A DNA stretch of 64,000 nucleotides. It comes from Opitutaceae bacterium (GTDB lineage Bacteria > Verrucomicrobiota > Verrucomicrobiia > Opitutales > Opitutaceae). The notes under the pieces are model-generated. The model was not told the DNA's origin and ran no database searches. It worked only from the letters and a program-made list of their open reading frames with translations. Shown here piece by piece: positions 41,646-50,392 of this stretch (within the stretch, counting starts at the first letter, position 1; each line of letters starts with the position of its first letter). Location of the stretch: contig JAEUGY010000113.1 of assembly GCA_016794625.1 (NCBI GenBank), positions 1-64,000 on the forward strand, read 5' to 3'. The position numbers were made by a program, and so were the translations under genes.

Positions 41646-43906
41646 AGAGGGAGCCAATCCTCGATGGAGCCCCCGCGGTCCGCCGCGGCCAGGGTTTGGG
41701 AAGGTGGTGGCTCGCGCTGGGGATGGTGATCGCGTTGCTAGGCGGCGAAGGACGGCTCAGGGCGACCGAAGCGGCTCCCACCCTGGATTCCGGGAGGGAG
41801 GCGTGGCTCAAACGTTCGTTCGTCGCCGGCCGGGAGTATTTCGTCCTGCGGAGTGGACGCGCGAAGATGATCGTGCAAGCGGATCAATCGGATCCGACGC
41901 CGGCCTTTCTCTATCTCCTCTTTGACGCGGAGAACAACCGGCAGACCGGGCGCAAGGAACGGGCGTACAACTTTGAGTCGGGTGCGGGTTTTGTGCGCAG
42001 CGGATTGGAGGTCGTCCTTGGCGGGCATGCGTTCACCCCGTGGGGTCATCAGACCAGGACACGGTGGGTGTGGTGGCAGGGCATGCCCGCGGTTGAAGCC
42101 CAGTGGTGGGCGGGAGGAGTCCAGGTGACGGAGCGCTTGGTCGCCTTGGACGGGGAGGGATGTTTTCTGCGATGGGTCGAACTGACCGCGAAGAACCTAG
42201 GCGGCCCCGAAACGATCGAGGTTCGTTTCCTCCTGCCCTCGGCCGGCCAGCGGGAGGATCCTCGCACGGTGTCGCGCCGCCTGCCGGGGGGCGAACGCCT
42301 GTGGCTGCAGGTCCTGGACGGACCCGGCGAGGTGCGTACGCGGGAAGATCGAGCCGAGGTGGTGGCGATCTCGTTGCAACCCGGTGAAACCGCGACGGTT
42401 CCTTCGCTGATTGGGCTCGATTTTGATGGCCAGACGACCGCGGGGCGTACTCGTCCCAATGCAGAACGAACGGTCCGGATGCTGGCCCCGGACTTTCTGA
42501 GTGTGGCCATGGAGCGGACACAACAGCGGTGGCGGATGGCGTCCCGGCTGCAGACCGACGACCGCGTCGTGGCCGACCTGTTTGATCGCGTCCGGGTCGG
42601 ACTGCCGTCGATGGTGGCGGAGACCGGGGTGATGGATGCCGGCATGTTTGAATACGGGGCCCAGTGGGTGCGCGACACCTCCAACACCGTCCTGGGCCTG
42701 CTCCACACCGGGCACTTTGAACTCGCGCGCCAGGCTCTCTCCCACGTGCTGACTTTCATGGTTTCCGCCGAGGGAAACACGATGATTGCCGGCCGGTTTG
42801 AGGATCCGGATCGCGAGCAATTCGACCAGATGGGTGAACTGATGCTGGCGTTGAAAGCCTATCGGGACTGGACCGGCGATGCCTCACTTCTGCGGGAGCA
42901 TCGGGAGAGACTGGTGTCACTGGTTGAACGCCCCCTCCGGGCCGCCTTTCGAGGCGAAGGAGGATTGGTGCACAATCGCCGGGAGTTTTGGGAGCGCACC
43001 CTTGAGGATGGTTATGAACTGGCGTATCAGGCCTATGTCATTGCCGGGCTGCGCGCGGCGGCTGATCTCGGCACAGAGCTCTCTGCGGCGGAGCGCGCAC
43101 CCACCTGGCGCGCGGAGGCGGATCGCATGGAAGAAGCCGTGTTGCGCCATCCACGAGTGGCGCTGGTCGATCAGGGCCGGCTGATCAAGCGTCGCACACT
43201 GGCGGGTGAACGTGCGATCACCGTGCATTTTCCGGCGTCGGCGGCGGATGTTCCCTTGAAAACCGAGCGCGTCAATCTCCTCGAACCCGACGCATCCACG
43301 ATGCTACCCCTCTTGTTGGGCGTGGTGGCACCGGATTCCAGTCTGGGTCGAGCCACGGTGGATGCGATGGAAGGACTTTGGGAGGCCCGGTGGTGGGGCG
43401 GTGGTTACGAACGCTACCACTCAAGCGGCCAGTGCGACCAACCTGGCCCCTGGACATTTGCCAGTGGCTTCATTCTGCGCGCCCAGCACGATGCCGGCTT
43501 CCTTGATCGCAGCCGTCGCACGCTCGACTGGCTCCACGCGGTTCCGGGCGGTCGCACCGGTGCGTGGTTTGAGGAGATCCCGATCGCCCGGTCCCAGGCA
43601 CCCACGGCGGGCATTCTGCCCTGGAGCTCGGCCGAGATCGGCGTGTTCGTGGTGCGACACCTGCTCGGGGTGCGCTTTGAGGGTCGGCAGTTGATCGTGA
43701 AGCCGGCACCCTTTCCAGGTCAGCCTCCCTGCGTGGCAGACCTTCGCTTTCGCGATCAGTGGATTCATCTGGTCGTGTCAGGTTCGGGCGCCATCGCCTC
43801 GGCGTTCCTCGATGGCCGGGAGGTGAACGTGGAATCCGGAGGTGGTGTCCGTTTGCCCGAGGGATGGTCCGGAGGAACCCTGCGGATCGTATTCGCCACC
43901 CCCTAG
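41642..43906 (+). CDS. Secreted six-hairpin (alpha/alpha) glycosidase-like protein
   Basis: A 754-residue exported protein; N-terminal signal about residues 20-45 ('RWWLALGMVIALLGGEGRLRATEA'). An N-terminal beta domain (to about 290) is followed by an (alpha/alpha)6-barrel resembling GH15/GH63/GH65-type catalytic domains: 'AETGVMDAGMFEYGAQWVRDTSNTVLGLLHTGHFELARQALSHVL', 'RFEDPDREQFDQMGELMLALKAYRDWTG', 'ERTLEDGYELAYQAYVIAGLRAAADL'. Acids in 'WVRDTSN' and 'TLEDGYE' are possible catalytic residues. A C-terminal beta cap ends the protein. It is coupled by ATGA to DUF1638, odd for a secreted enzyme, and suggests that the operon handles a glycoside or a released sugar. Confidence 0.78.
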   Translation: MKREPILDGAPAVRRGQGLGRWWLALGMVIALLGGEGRLRATEAAPTLDSGREAWLKRSFVAGREYFVLRSGRAKMIVQADQSDPTPAFLYLLFDAENNRQTGRKERAYNFESGAGFVRSGLEVVLGGHAFTPWGHQTRTRWVWWQGMPAVEAQWWAGGVQVTERLVALDGEGCFLRWVELTAKNLGGPETIEVRFLLPSAGQREDPRTVSRRLPGGERLWLQVLDGPGEVRTREDRAEVVAISLQPGETATVPSLIGLDFDGQTTAGRTRPNAERTVRMLAPDFLSVAMERTQQRWRMASRLQTDDRVVADLFDRVRVGLPSMVAETGVMDAGMFEYGAQWVRDTSNTVLGLLHTGHFELARQALSHVLTFMVSAEGNTMIAGRFEDPDREQFDQMGELMLALKAYRDWTGDASLLREHRERLVSLVERPLRAAFRGEGGLVHNRREFWERTLEDGYELAYQAYVIAGLRAAADLGTELSAAERAPTWRAEADRMEEAVLRHPRVALVDQGRLIKRRTLAGERAITVHFPASAADVPLKTERVNLLEPDASTMLPLLLGVVAPDSSLGRATVDAMEGLWEARWWGGGYERYHSSGQCDQPGPWTFASGFILRAQHDAGFLDRSRRTLDWLHAVPGGRTGAWFEEIPIARSQAPTAGILPWSSAEIGVFVVRHLLGVRFEGRQLIVKPAPFPGQPPCVADLRFRDQWIHLVVSGSGAIASAFLDGREVNVESGGGVRLPEGWSGGTLRIVFATP

Positions 43907-43921
43907 CCGCGAGCAACGAGA

Positions 43922-45496
43922 TCAATCTCCTTCCGGGGAAGGGTGGGACAAGGACCACAAGGTGAGCAGGGCTTCGCCGGACGGTTGCGGATCGTGCTCG
44001 ATTGCGGCTGCAAGGCTCCGTGCGACCGCAGCGGTGAGAGTCCGGTCGACGCCGAGGAGTATCGCCAGTCGTTCTGCGGTAGGCGACTCCCCACCCAGGG
44101 GAACACGGACGTCAATCCCGGCGGACGGATGGGGTGGAGATGCCACGAAGCACCCTTGCGACGAGTCAAAGAAGCGGGTGCAGGCCCGATGAATGAGGCG
44201 GTTCGGCAGGTCCGATGGCTGGCTTGAGCCGGTGCGGCGGAGAGCGTAGGCGAGGGCAAGATAATCGGTGGCGGTGCCTTCAACCGGCGAACCGGGCTGG
44301 TGCGGAAGCCATGCCTCGTTCGGGCGGATTTGGGTGAGCAAGAGCTCCCGCAAGGCGGCGATCAGGGGTCCCACGTGGGTCGCTCCGCTGTTCTGCGCCT
44401 CGGTCAGGGCGCAGAGGAACCAAGCGTGGGCCGCGATGGACGCGGCGCCGGATGGGACGAGCGAGTGAGAGCGGCCAGCGTCCAAGGTCGCGGTGCCATC
44501 GAGTGCGGTGGCCAGCGTGCCATCGGGACGGCGGAGGTCCCGCCACGCAAAATCAAGGGCCGCGCCGGCCGCGTCGCGCAAGGCCGGAGTCGGGGTCGAA
44601 CGATTCGCCTCCAGCAGGGCCAACGCGATCCGTGCTTGATCCAGCAACGTCATTTGGCGGTAGGGTTCCGTCCACTCGGCATCCAAGGTGCGACGGAAGA
44701 AACCGCCGGAGCGTGCGTCACGTGCGCCCTTCCGCACGACGGCGAGCGCGGCGTCGACGCTGGCGGCGCGGGCCACGGGATCCCCGCGAAGCAGGAACTG
44801 GATCACTTCGGGTTCCGGCAGCTTGGGAGCCGATCCAAATCCGCCGTTGACCGGATCAACCGATGATATCCAGGCCTCGGTTGATCGCGCAAGGAGCGTC
44901 GGCACCGGAGTGCCCGCGGGATCGAGGGGCGGAAGAGTCAGCATCGCTTTCGCCTCGGCCGCCATCGTCCGCGCCCGCTCCGGATTCTGCGTCCACGACT
45001 CCAGCGCCTGGCGGGCGGTCTTGAGAAAGCCGGGTTTGCCCCACTCTTCGGACGGAGGCAAGTAGTTGGATCCTTCGTACACCTGGAGGTCTGGCGTCAG
45101 CCAGAGGTGAACCGGCCAGCCGCGCAACTGCCGGGCGGATTGGATGAAGTGTTGGGCATAGGCGGCCAGCTCCGGTTGCGCCTCCGCGTCGACGAGGAGG
45201 CAGACGAACTGTTCGTTCATCCAGGCGGCGGTTTCCGGACGGGAAAACGTCTCGCGCAAGGTGGCGCGGGTAAACTCGTTCAGCTCCGAGCCCACGAGAA
45301 CGTAGATCGGCCGCCGGGAACTCCGGGCCAGTTCCAGCGCCGCCTCGGACCAGGGTAGCCACCGCACCGGCGACGTGGTTTGGGCGCGAACCCAACTCGA
45401 AGGCGAGCTTTGCAGGCCCGTCCGCTCGGTTTGACTCCAACCCAGGCTCGGGGCTACCGCCAGCAGCGTGGTGAAGATCAAGGTTAGGCGCATCAT
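43922..45496 (-). CDS. Secreted DUF255 / YyaL-like protein lacking the CxxC pair
   Basis: A 524-residue protein with a signal peptide ('LTLIFTTLLAVAPSLGWSQ') and the YyaL/SSP411 arrangement: thioredoxin-fold DUF255 (about 40-165), then an (alpha/alpha) helical domain. The thioredoxin part shows 'PVRWLPWSEAALELARSSRRPIYVLVGSELNEFTRATLRETFSRPETAAWMNEQFVCLLVDAEAQPELAAYAQHFIQ'. Where relatives have a Cys-His-Trp-Cys motif, this has 'LNEFTRAT' with no Cys. Helical part: 'DPVNGGFGSAPKLPEPEVIQFLL'. Cytoplasmic relatives are about 650-750 residues, so this is shorter and exported. Redox chemistry is therefore unlikely. Confidence 0.8.
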   Translation of the reverse strand: MMRLTLIFTTLLAVAPSLGWSQTERTGLQSSPSSWVRAQTTSPVRWLPWSEAALELARSSRRPIYVLVGSELNEFTRATLRETFSRPETAAWMNEQFVCLLVDAEAQPELAAYAQHFIQSARQLRGWPVHLWLTPDLQVYEGSNYLPPSEEWGKPGFLKTARQALESWTQNPERARTMAAEAKAMLTLPPLDPAGTPVPTLLARSTEAWISSVDPVNGGFGSAPKLPEPEVIQFLLRGDPVARAASVDAALAVVRKGARDARSGGFFRRTLDAEWTEPYRQMTLLDQARIALALLEANRSTPTPALRDAAGAALDFAWRDLRRPDGTLATALDGTATLDAGRSHSLVPSGAASIAAHAWFLCALTEAQNSGATHVGPLIAALRELLLTQIRPNEAWLPHQPGSPVEGTATDYLALAYALRRTGSSQPSDLPNRLIHRACTRFFDSSQGCFVASPPHPSAGIDVRVPLGGESPTAERLAILLGVDRTLTAAVARSLAAAIEHDPQPSGEALLTLWSLSHPSPEGD

Positions 45497-45564
45497 GGAG
45501 CGAGCCGGAGACTAGGAGAGAGCGCACCCGGGGCGACAGCATTCTCGCCTTCCGCCACCTCCTG

Positions 45565-48500
45565 TCACTTTCGCAATCGAAAGAGCAAGAGCGGCCCCTC
45601 ACTGCGGGCGACCGCCACCGAACGGACCTTGCCTTCGATCATGACCGCAGACCGCGCCTCGCCCGTGACGAGCAGGCCGGATTCCACGGCCGCGAGGGCC
45701 TTGAAACCGCCGCGGCCATCGCCGCTCAGGACCAATCCCACGCCCCCGTCAAAGCGGCCGGTGGTGGGTTCGGGGCCGAAATGGTTCCCGACGCAGAGCA
45801 GATCGAGGTGCTGGTCGCGGTCGAAGTCGGCCACGACGATGGCGTGAATCGGGGCGAGCTGAGCCTCCGAGGGCAGGCGTTGAAACTGGAAGGAACCGTC
45901 GGCTTGTTGAAAAAAGACCCCGCTCCCGAGTTCCGTGGCAGCATAACGCCGGACGCGCTGCAGGCGTTCCGGACCGAAGAGCTCGGGCAGGCTGGCCTCG
46001 GCAAACGCCCGGTAAGTGGGAAACTTCCGGGGCAGCCAGGGAAACGCATAGGCCAGCTTGCTGCGGCCCCGCACGGGCAACGGCCGTCCCTGCTCGTAGT
46101 ACGCCTCGAGCAGATGCGTCTTGCCGGTGCCGTCGAAGTCCCCGGCGTAGAGGAGGGCGGGTTCGTCGGGGCTGGCCTGGTACTTCGTGTTCAAACCGGT
46201 GTTGCCGGCGACGACATCGAGCCGGCCGTCGCCGTTCAGGTCGGCGACAGCGAGCGCACTCCACCAGCCGGACAGGGACGAGACCGGTCGCTGCTGCAGT
46301 TGCTGGCCTGTATTGTGAAAGACCACCAGCGGACCCCACTCCTGTGCGATGAGCAGGTCGGTCCGACCATCTGCGTCGAGGTCGCTCCACGTCGCCGCGG
46401 TGACCAGCCCGAGGTTGCGTAGTCCCGGGGCGATGTCCTCGGTGACGTCAATCAAGGTGCCACGGTCATTGCGATAGAGGAAACTGCGAGGAGCGTCGGG
46501 GTATCGTCCCGGTACGACTCTTCCTCCGACAAACAAATCCACGCGGCCGTCGTGATTGAAGTCGGCCGCTGCGGCGGCGGTCGTGCTGGTCCCATCGGCC
46601 GGCAGCACGCCGGGGGGAGCAAGGCGAAAGGCGCCGGTTCCGTCATTCAGGTATAGGCGGTCGTGCAAGGCGGTGCTTCCTTCGTCATGTTGCACCCCTC
46701 CCGCGGCGACAAAAAGATCGGGATGGCCGTCCGAATTCACGTCGAGAAAGGTGGCTCCGACATCGTCCGACTCCATCGCCTCCGACCAAGGTTGGGCTGG
46801 CGCGGGAACAAAGGAGCCATCCGACCGAGCGAGGAACAGGCGTCCGAATTGGCCGGCGGCTCCAGTGACAAAGAGATCGTTCATTCCGTCTCCATTGACA
46901 TCGGCCGAGGCCAGGGCCGGCCCCTGTCCGTTGAGTCTGCGCGGGAGCAATCGCTGCCGTAAAAACTCGTCGAATGGGCGCGGCGAGGCTACGTGCGTCA
47001 GACCGGCCATGGAGCTTGCCTCGACGAGCAGGGCGTCGGGGGAAGGAAGGGAGTGAAACTGCGCCGGCGGAGGGCGGGTTGCGGGCGTCGCGGCTTCCGT
47101 GACCGTCAGAAGGTGGTCGGCGGGCAGGTCGTGCCAGACTTGGACGCCGCCCCGGGGCCAGCGAACGGTGAGCGTCTGGATGCGATCGTCACGGCCCAAT
47201 CCGAAGTGGAGCGTCGCCGGTTCGCTCGATGCGATTCCCCGTTCGGTGAAGACCTGCCGCATGTATTCGCCGGTGGCTGTCTTGATCCGGACCTCGGCGC
47301 CGATGGCATCGCGATTGGGCGCCTGCCCGGCGAGACGGACCAGACACCGGTGTCCGCCGGTGGTGTCATTTCGCACGAGGGTTGGCGGAGCGTTGAAATT
47401 GCCGTAAACAAGATCGAGGTCGCCGTCACCATCGAGATCGGCGAGAGCGCAGCCGAAGGCGACGGTGACTTCATTGAGACCCCACTCCGTGGAGACATTG
47501 GCAAAACGCAGGTCGCCCAGATTCCGGAAAGCGAGAGTGTCCTCCTGTCGAGGGGCTGCATGTTTCCAGACCGCGGCGCGGGCGGCGAGGGAAGGGGCGA
47601 CATTTTGCCGGTCGACGAGATCGGCGTCGATGAAGTTCCGGATCATGCCGGCGGTGAGGAAGGCGTCGGTGTGACCGTCGTTGTCGAGATCGGCAAGCCG
47701 GGCCGACCACGTCCAGCCGGTGGCCTCCATGCCGGTGAGATGCGCCGCCTCGGCGAAACGGTCGGTGCCCGTGTTCAGGTAGACGGCGTTCCACATGTAT
47801 TGGGGAATCAACTCGCTCACACGTTCCAATTCCCAGAGTCCCCGACCGATCTCCTCCATGCCGGTCATGAACTCACGGTGGTTGCGATCGCGCATGTCGG
47901 TGATGAAGAAATCGACGCGTCCGTCGTTGTTGAGGTCGCCGGCATCGGCGCCCATGGAGAAATAAGTCACGTGCGGCAGCCGCTCGTCGACGACGTCGGC
48001 GAACGTGCCATCGCCCCGGTTCAGGTAGAACCGGTCCGGCGTCTCGAAATCGTTGGCGACGTAAAGGTCCGGCCACCCGTCATGATTGCTGTCGAACCAC
48101 AGGGCGGTATGGCCCTGGGTCAGGCCCCAGATGCCGGCGGCGACCGTGACGTCGGTGAACGATCCATCGCCCCGGTTGCGCAGCAAATAGTCCCGCCGTC
48201 CCTGTGGAGACTTGCTGAAGTCGAGGATGTTGGTGACGACGTAGCAGTCGAGGTGCCCGTCGCGATCGTAGTCGGCGAAGACCGCATGTACGGAGGCGTC
48301 GTGGATGGCGAGCCCGTAGGCGGCGGCGCTCTCGGTGAAGGTGAGATCGCGATTGTTGATGAAGAGCCGGTTCGGGGCGTCGTAAACGCAGACATACAGG
48401 TCGGGCCAGCCGTCCTGGTTGATGTCGACCACGGTGGCGCCTGTTTTGCTGGATCCGGGTTCCGCGCAGGCGACCCCGGCGGCCAGGGCGACGTCTTGGA

Positions 48501-48858
48501 ACTTCCACGGTGCAACCTGGCGGTAGAGGGAGCACGGACCGTTCTTGGAAATCGCGAAAATGTCGGGCCGACCGTCGAGGTCGAAATCGGCGATCGCGAC
48601 GCCGGTCTCCACCGCGCCCAAAGTCAGTTCCCGGAAGCGGTCGGCCCACATGCGCGGGTCATTGAAAACATTCGGGGTGGTCACACCCGTCACCTCGCCA
48701 GTGAGGCGGGTGAACGGCTTGCCGCCGGCGGGAGCGAGGCTGGGCGGGGCCAGCGGCACCCGGATAACATCGTTGGCGAGGGAGGTGCTTGCGAGAGAGA
48801 TCGCCAACGCGACTGCGCGAAGCACCGCAGGGAAAGAGATCCGCCACCCCGGACTCAT
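45565..48858 (-). CDS. Large secreted FG-GAP/VCBS-repeat protein with ASPIC/UnbV domain
   Basis: A 1097-residue exported protein. Signal peptide about 1-28 ('FPAVLRAVALAISLASTSLA'). Most of the sequence is repeated FG-GAP/VCBS calcium-binding motifs of the 'DFDLDGRPD', 'DINQDGWPDLYV', 'DYDRDGHLDCYV', 'DSNHDGWPDLYV' kind, building two beta-propeller-like arrays. Between them is an ASPIC/UnbV (CRTAC1-like) domain ('GAEVRIKTATGEYMRQVFTERGIASSEPATLHFGLGRDDRIQTLTVRWPRGGVQVW'). These surface or periplasmic proteins probably bind calcium or polysaccharide. The ATG at 48858 overlaps the stop of the haloperoxidase gene upstream (ATGA), so the two are co-translated. Confidence 0.9.
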   Translation of the reverse strand: MSPGWRISFPAVLRAVALAISLASTSLANDVIRVPLAPPSLAPAGGKPFTRLTGEVTGVTTPNVFNDPRMWADRFRELTLGAVETGVAIADFDLDGRPDIFAISKNGPCSLYRQVAPWKFQDVALAAGVACAEPGSSKTGATVVDINQDGWPDLYVCVYDAPNRLFINNRDLTFTESAAAYGLAIHDASVHAVFADYDRDGHLDCYVVTNILDFSKSPQGRRDYLLRNRGDGSFTDVTVAAGIWGLTQGHTALWFDSNHDGWPDLYVANDFETPDRFYLNRGDGTFADVVDERLPHVTYFSMGADAGDLNNDGRVDFFITDMRDRNHREFMTGMEEIGRGLWELERVSELIPQYMWNAVYLNTGTDRFAEAAHLTGMEATGWTWSARLADLDNDGHTDAFLTAGMIRNFIDADLVDRQNVAPSLAARAAVWKHAAPRQEDTLAFRNLGDLRFANVSTEWGLNEVTVAFGCALADLDGDGDLDLVYGNFNAPPTLVRNDTTGGHRCLVRLAGQAPNRDAIGAEVRIKTATGEYMRQVFTERGIASSEPATLHFGLGRDDRIQTLTVRWPRGGVQVWHDLPADHLLTVTEAATPATRPPPAQFHSLPSPDALLVEASSMAGLTHVASPRPFDEFLRQRLLPRRLNGQGPALASADVNGDGMNDLFVTGAAGQFGRLFLARSDGSFVPAPAQPWSEAMESDDVGATFLDVNSDGHPDLFVAAGGVQHDEGSTALHDRLYLNDGTGAFRLAPPGVLPADGTSTTAAAAADFNHDGRVDLFVGGRVVPGRYPDAPRSFLYRNDRGTLIDVTEDIAPGLRNLGLVTAATWSDLDADGRTDLLIAQEWGPLVVFHNTGQQLQQRPVSSLSGWWSALAVADLNGDGRLDVVAGNTGLNTKYQASPDEPALLYAGDFDGTGKTHLLEAYYEQGRPLPVRGRSKLAYAFPWLPRKFPTYRAFAEASLPELFGPERLQRVRRYAATELGSGVFFQQADGSFQFQRLPSEAQLAPIHAIVVADFDRDQHLDLLCVGNHFGPEPTTGRFDGGVGLVLSGDGRGGFKALAAVESGLLVTGEARSAVMIEGKVRSVAVARSEGPLLLFRLRK

Positions 48859-50135
48859 GGCACGGTGGGCGGGAGCCGCGGTTGCAGGCAAGTTTCGAAG
48901 GTCCAATCGGCGATTGCGATGCCTGCTCGCTGGCCAGCGAGGTTGGCGGACATGGTGTGAATCCCGCCAAAGACCCGGCTCATTCCGACCTCGTCGCAGG
49001 CGGCGGAGAGTTTTTTGAAGGAGCGCACCGCGCCGGGCAGTCCGTCGGACGTGGTGGTGAACTCCATGTCGTCGGTCCCAAACCAGCGCGCAAGCAGCCG
49101 CGTGGCCGCACCGGTGAACGTGCTGTGGCCCGACGTATAATCAGGGTGGGCCGGTGCCGCCATGTTGGGGATGAAATTGGGGTTTCGTACGACCAGGGGG
49201 AAGGCCTTCGGGTCCGCCTCGCGGATGGCGGTCTCCGGACGCCAGGTGCGATAGAAATACTTGGTGTCCCAGCAGGAAATGGCGGCGTCGGCGCAGGCGA
49301 TGTTGAGCAAGGCAAAGAGCCGAGCGCACGCCGCGACATCGAGCTGCTGGCGGAGCGCGAGGTCCTGCGCGATGACATTCCAATGTCCAGCGGGCGTCGC
49401 GGTGCCTAGATCGTCGGCCCAAAAGGGGGTGGAGAGCGTTTCATACTCCGAGCGCTCTGCGCCATCGCGGCCGCCGACCTTGGCGACATAGGCGATCTCC
49501 TCGGCGTATTCCTTCGAGTCGATGGGCGGGGGCGGTGGCGCCCGAAACTGGCTGGGCGACTTCATGGCGAATGGGGTTGTCGTGGCGACCTGCGGGGTGA
49601 CCGGCGGTCTGAATCCGGGAGGAGTTTCCCGCCATTTTCCAGGTTCGACGCTCGTGAACGTCCCCTCCGCCGGCTTGTTCCAACCGCTCCGGGCGCGTTC
49701 CTCCAGAATGCGACCGGCCACTTGCTTGCCCCAGGCGAGCCCTTCGACTTTAGGGCGTCCCTCCGGTATCAGAGCCATGGCTGCCTCCAACGCGGTCTGA
49801 AAATTCCGCGGATTGCTCGACTGTCCCCAGAGCGTGGCGAGCACAGTGGATGCGGCACCGGCGACGGCAGCATCGAGGTTGGCGCCGGTGGGAGCGGCCT
49901 CAGCGATAAGCCAGGGCCGGTGCGAACGGGTGATTCCATTCACCGCATCGAAAATGGCCACGTGGTAAGTGGCCATATGCAGTGCGGCGATCGGCGGTGG
50001 GTTGCGTGACAGGCGTGTGGCATTGAGCACCTGATCGTTCCAATAAAGCACGGAGTTCCGGCTTGAAGCCGCCCCTGCCGGGACACTGGCCAGGGCAAGG
50101 ATGTGACAAAGCAACAGGAGGAAACGAGAGGACAT
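48855..50135 (-). CDS. Vanadium-dependent haloperoxidase / PAP2 family protein
   Basis: A 426-residue exported protein; signal about 1-22 ('FLLLLCHILALASVPAGA'). The vanadate or phosphate-binding residues of the haloperoxidase/PAP2 superfamily are all visible: Lys292 and Arg299 in 'WDTKYFYRTWRPETAI', Ser335-Gly-His337 in 'HPDYTSGHSTFTGA', and Arg387 and His393 in 'SRVFGGIHTMSANLAGQ', the last being the expected metal-ligand histidine. Relatives oxidise halides with hydrogen peroxide or act as acid phosphatases; which applies here is open. The gene is coupled by ATGA to the downstream FG-GAP/ASPIC gene, a pairing often seen in this phylum. Confidence 0.88.
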   Translation of the reverse strand: MSSRFLLLLCHILALASVPAGAASSRNSVLYWNDQVLNATRLSRNPPPIAALHMATYHVAIFDAVNGITRSHRPWLIAEAAPTGANLDAAVAGAASTVLATLWGQSSNPRNFQTALEAAMALIPEGRPKVEGLAWGKQVAGRILEERARSGWNKPAEGTFTSVEPGKWRETPPGFRPPVTPQVATTTPFAMKSPSQFRAPPPPPIDSKEYAEEIAYVAKVGGRDGAERSEYETLSTPFWADDLGTATPAGHWNVIAQDLALRQQLDVAACARLFALLNIACADAAISCWDTKYFYRTWRPETAIREADPKAFPLVVRNPNFIPNMAAPAHPDYTSGHSTFTGAATRLLARWFGTDDMEFTTTSDGLPGAVRSFKKLSAACDEVGMSRVFGGIHTMSANLAGQRAGIAIADWTFETCLQPRLPPTVP

Positions 50136-50392
50136 GCGGCGCGGGTGGGGCCCAGAGGTTGGTTGGGAACTGCAGCACGCTACCACGCTCTTCGGCGATC
50201 CGGAAATTGAGGAGGGGCGAAGTGCCGCTCGGCAGGGGCGAAACGCGGTGCTTTCGCGTTTCGCCCATGATTCGCGGCAATCGGCCCCTTCCGGCTTCCT
50301 CTCGTGCGCCTTGCATGACACTCGCAGAGGGCACAGCAGCGCCGGGGAGAATGTGGTCGAACCGCCCACACCCGGTTTGCCGTCCAACCCCC

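Noticed and set aside
46993..48960. A 655-residue plus-strand frame opposite the FG-GAP/ASPIC gene
   Set aside because: Repetitive Val-Glu-Ile-Gly sequence is the reverse complement of the calcium-binding repeats and not a separate gene.
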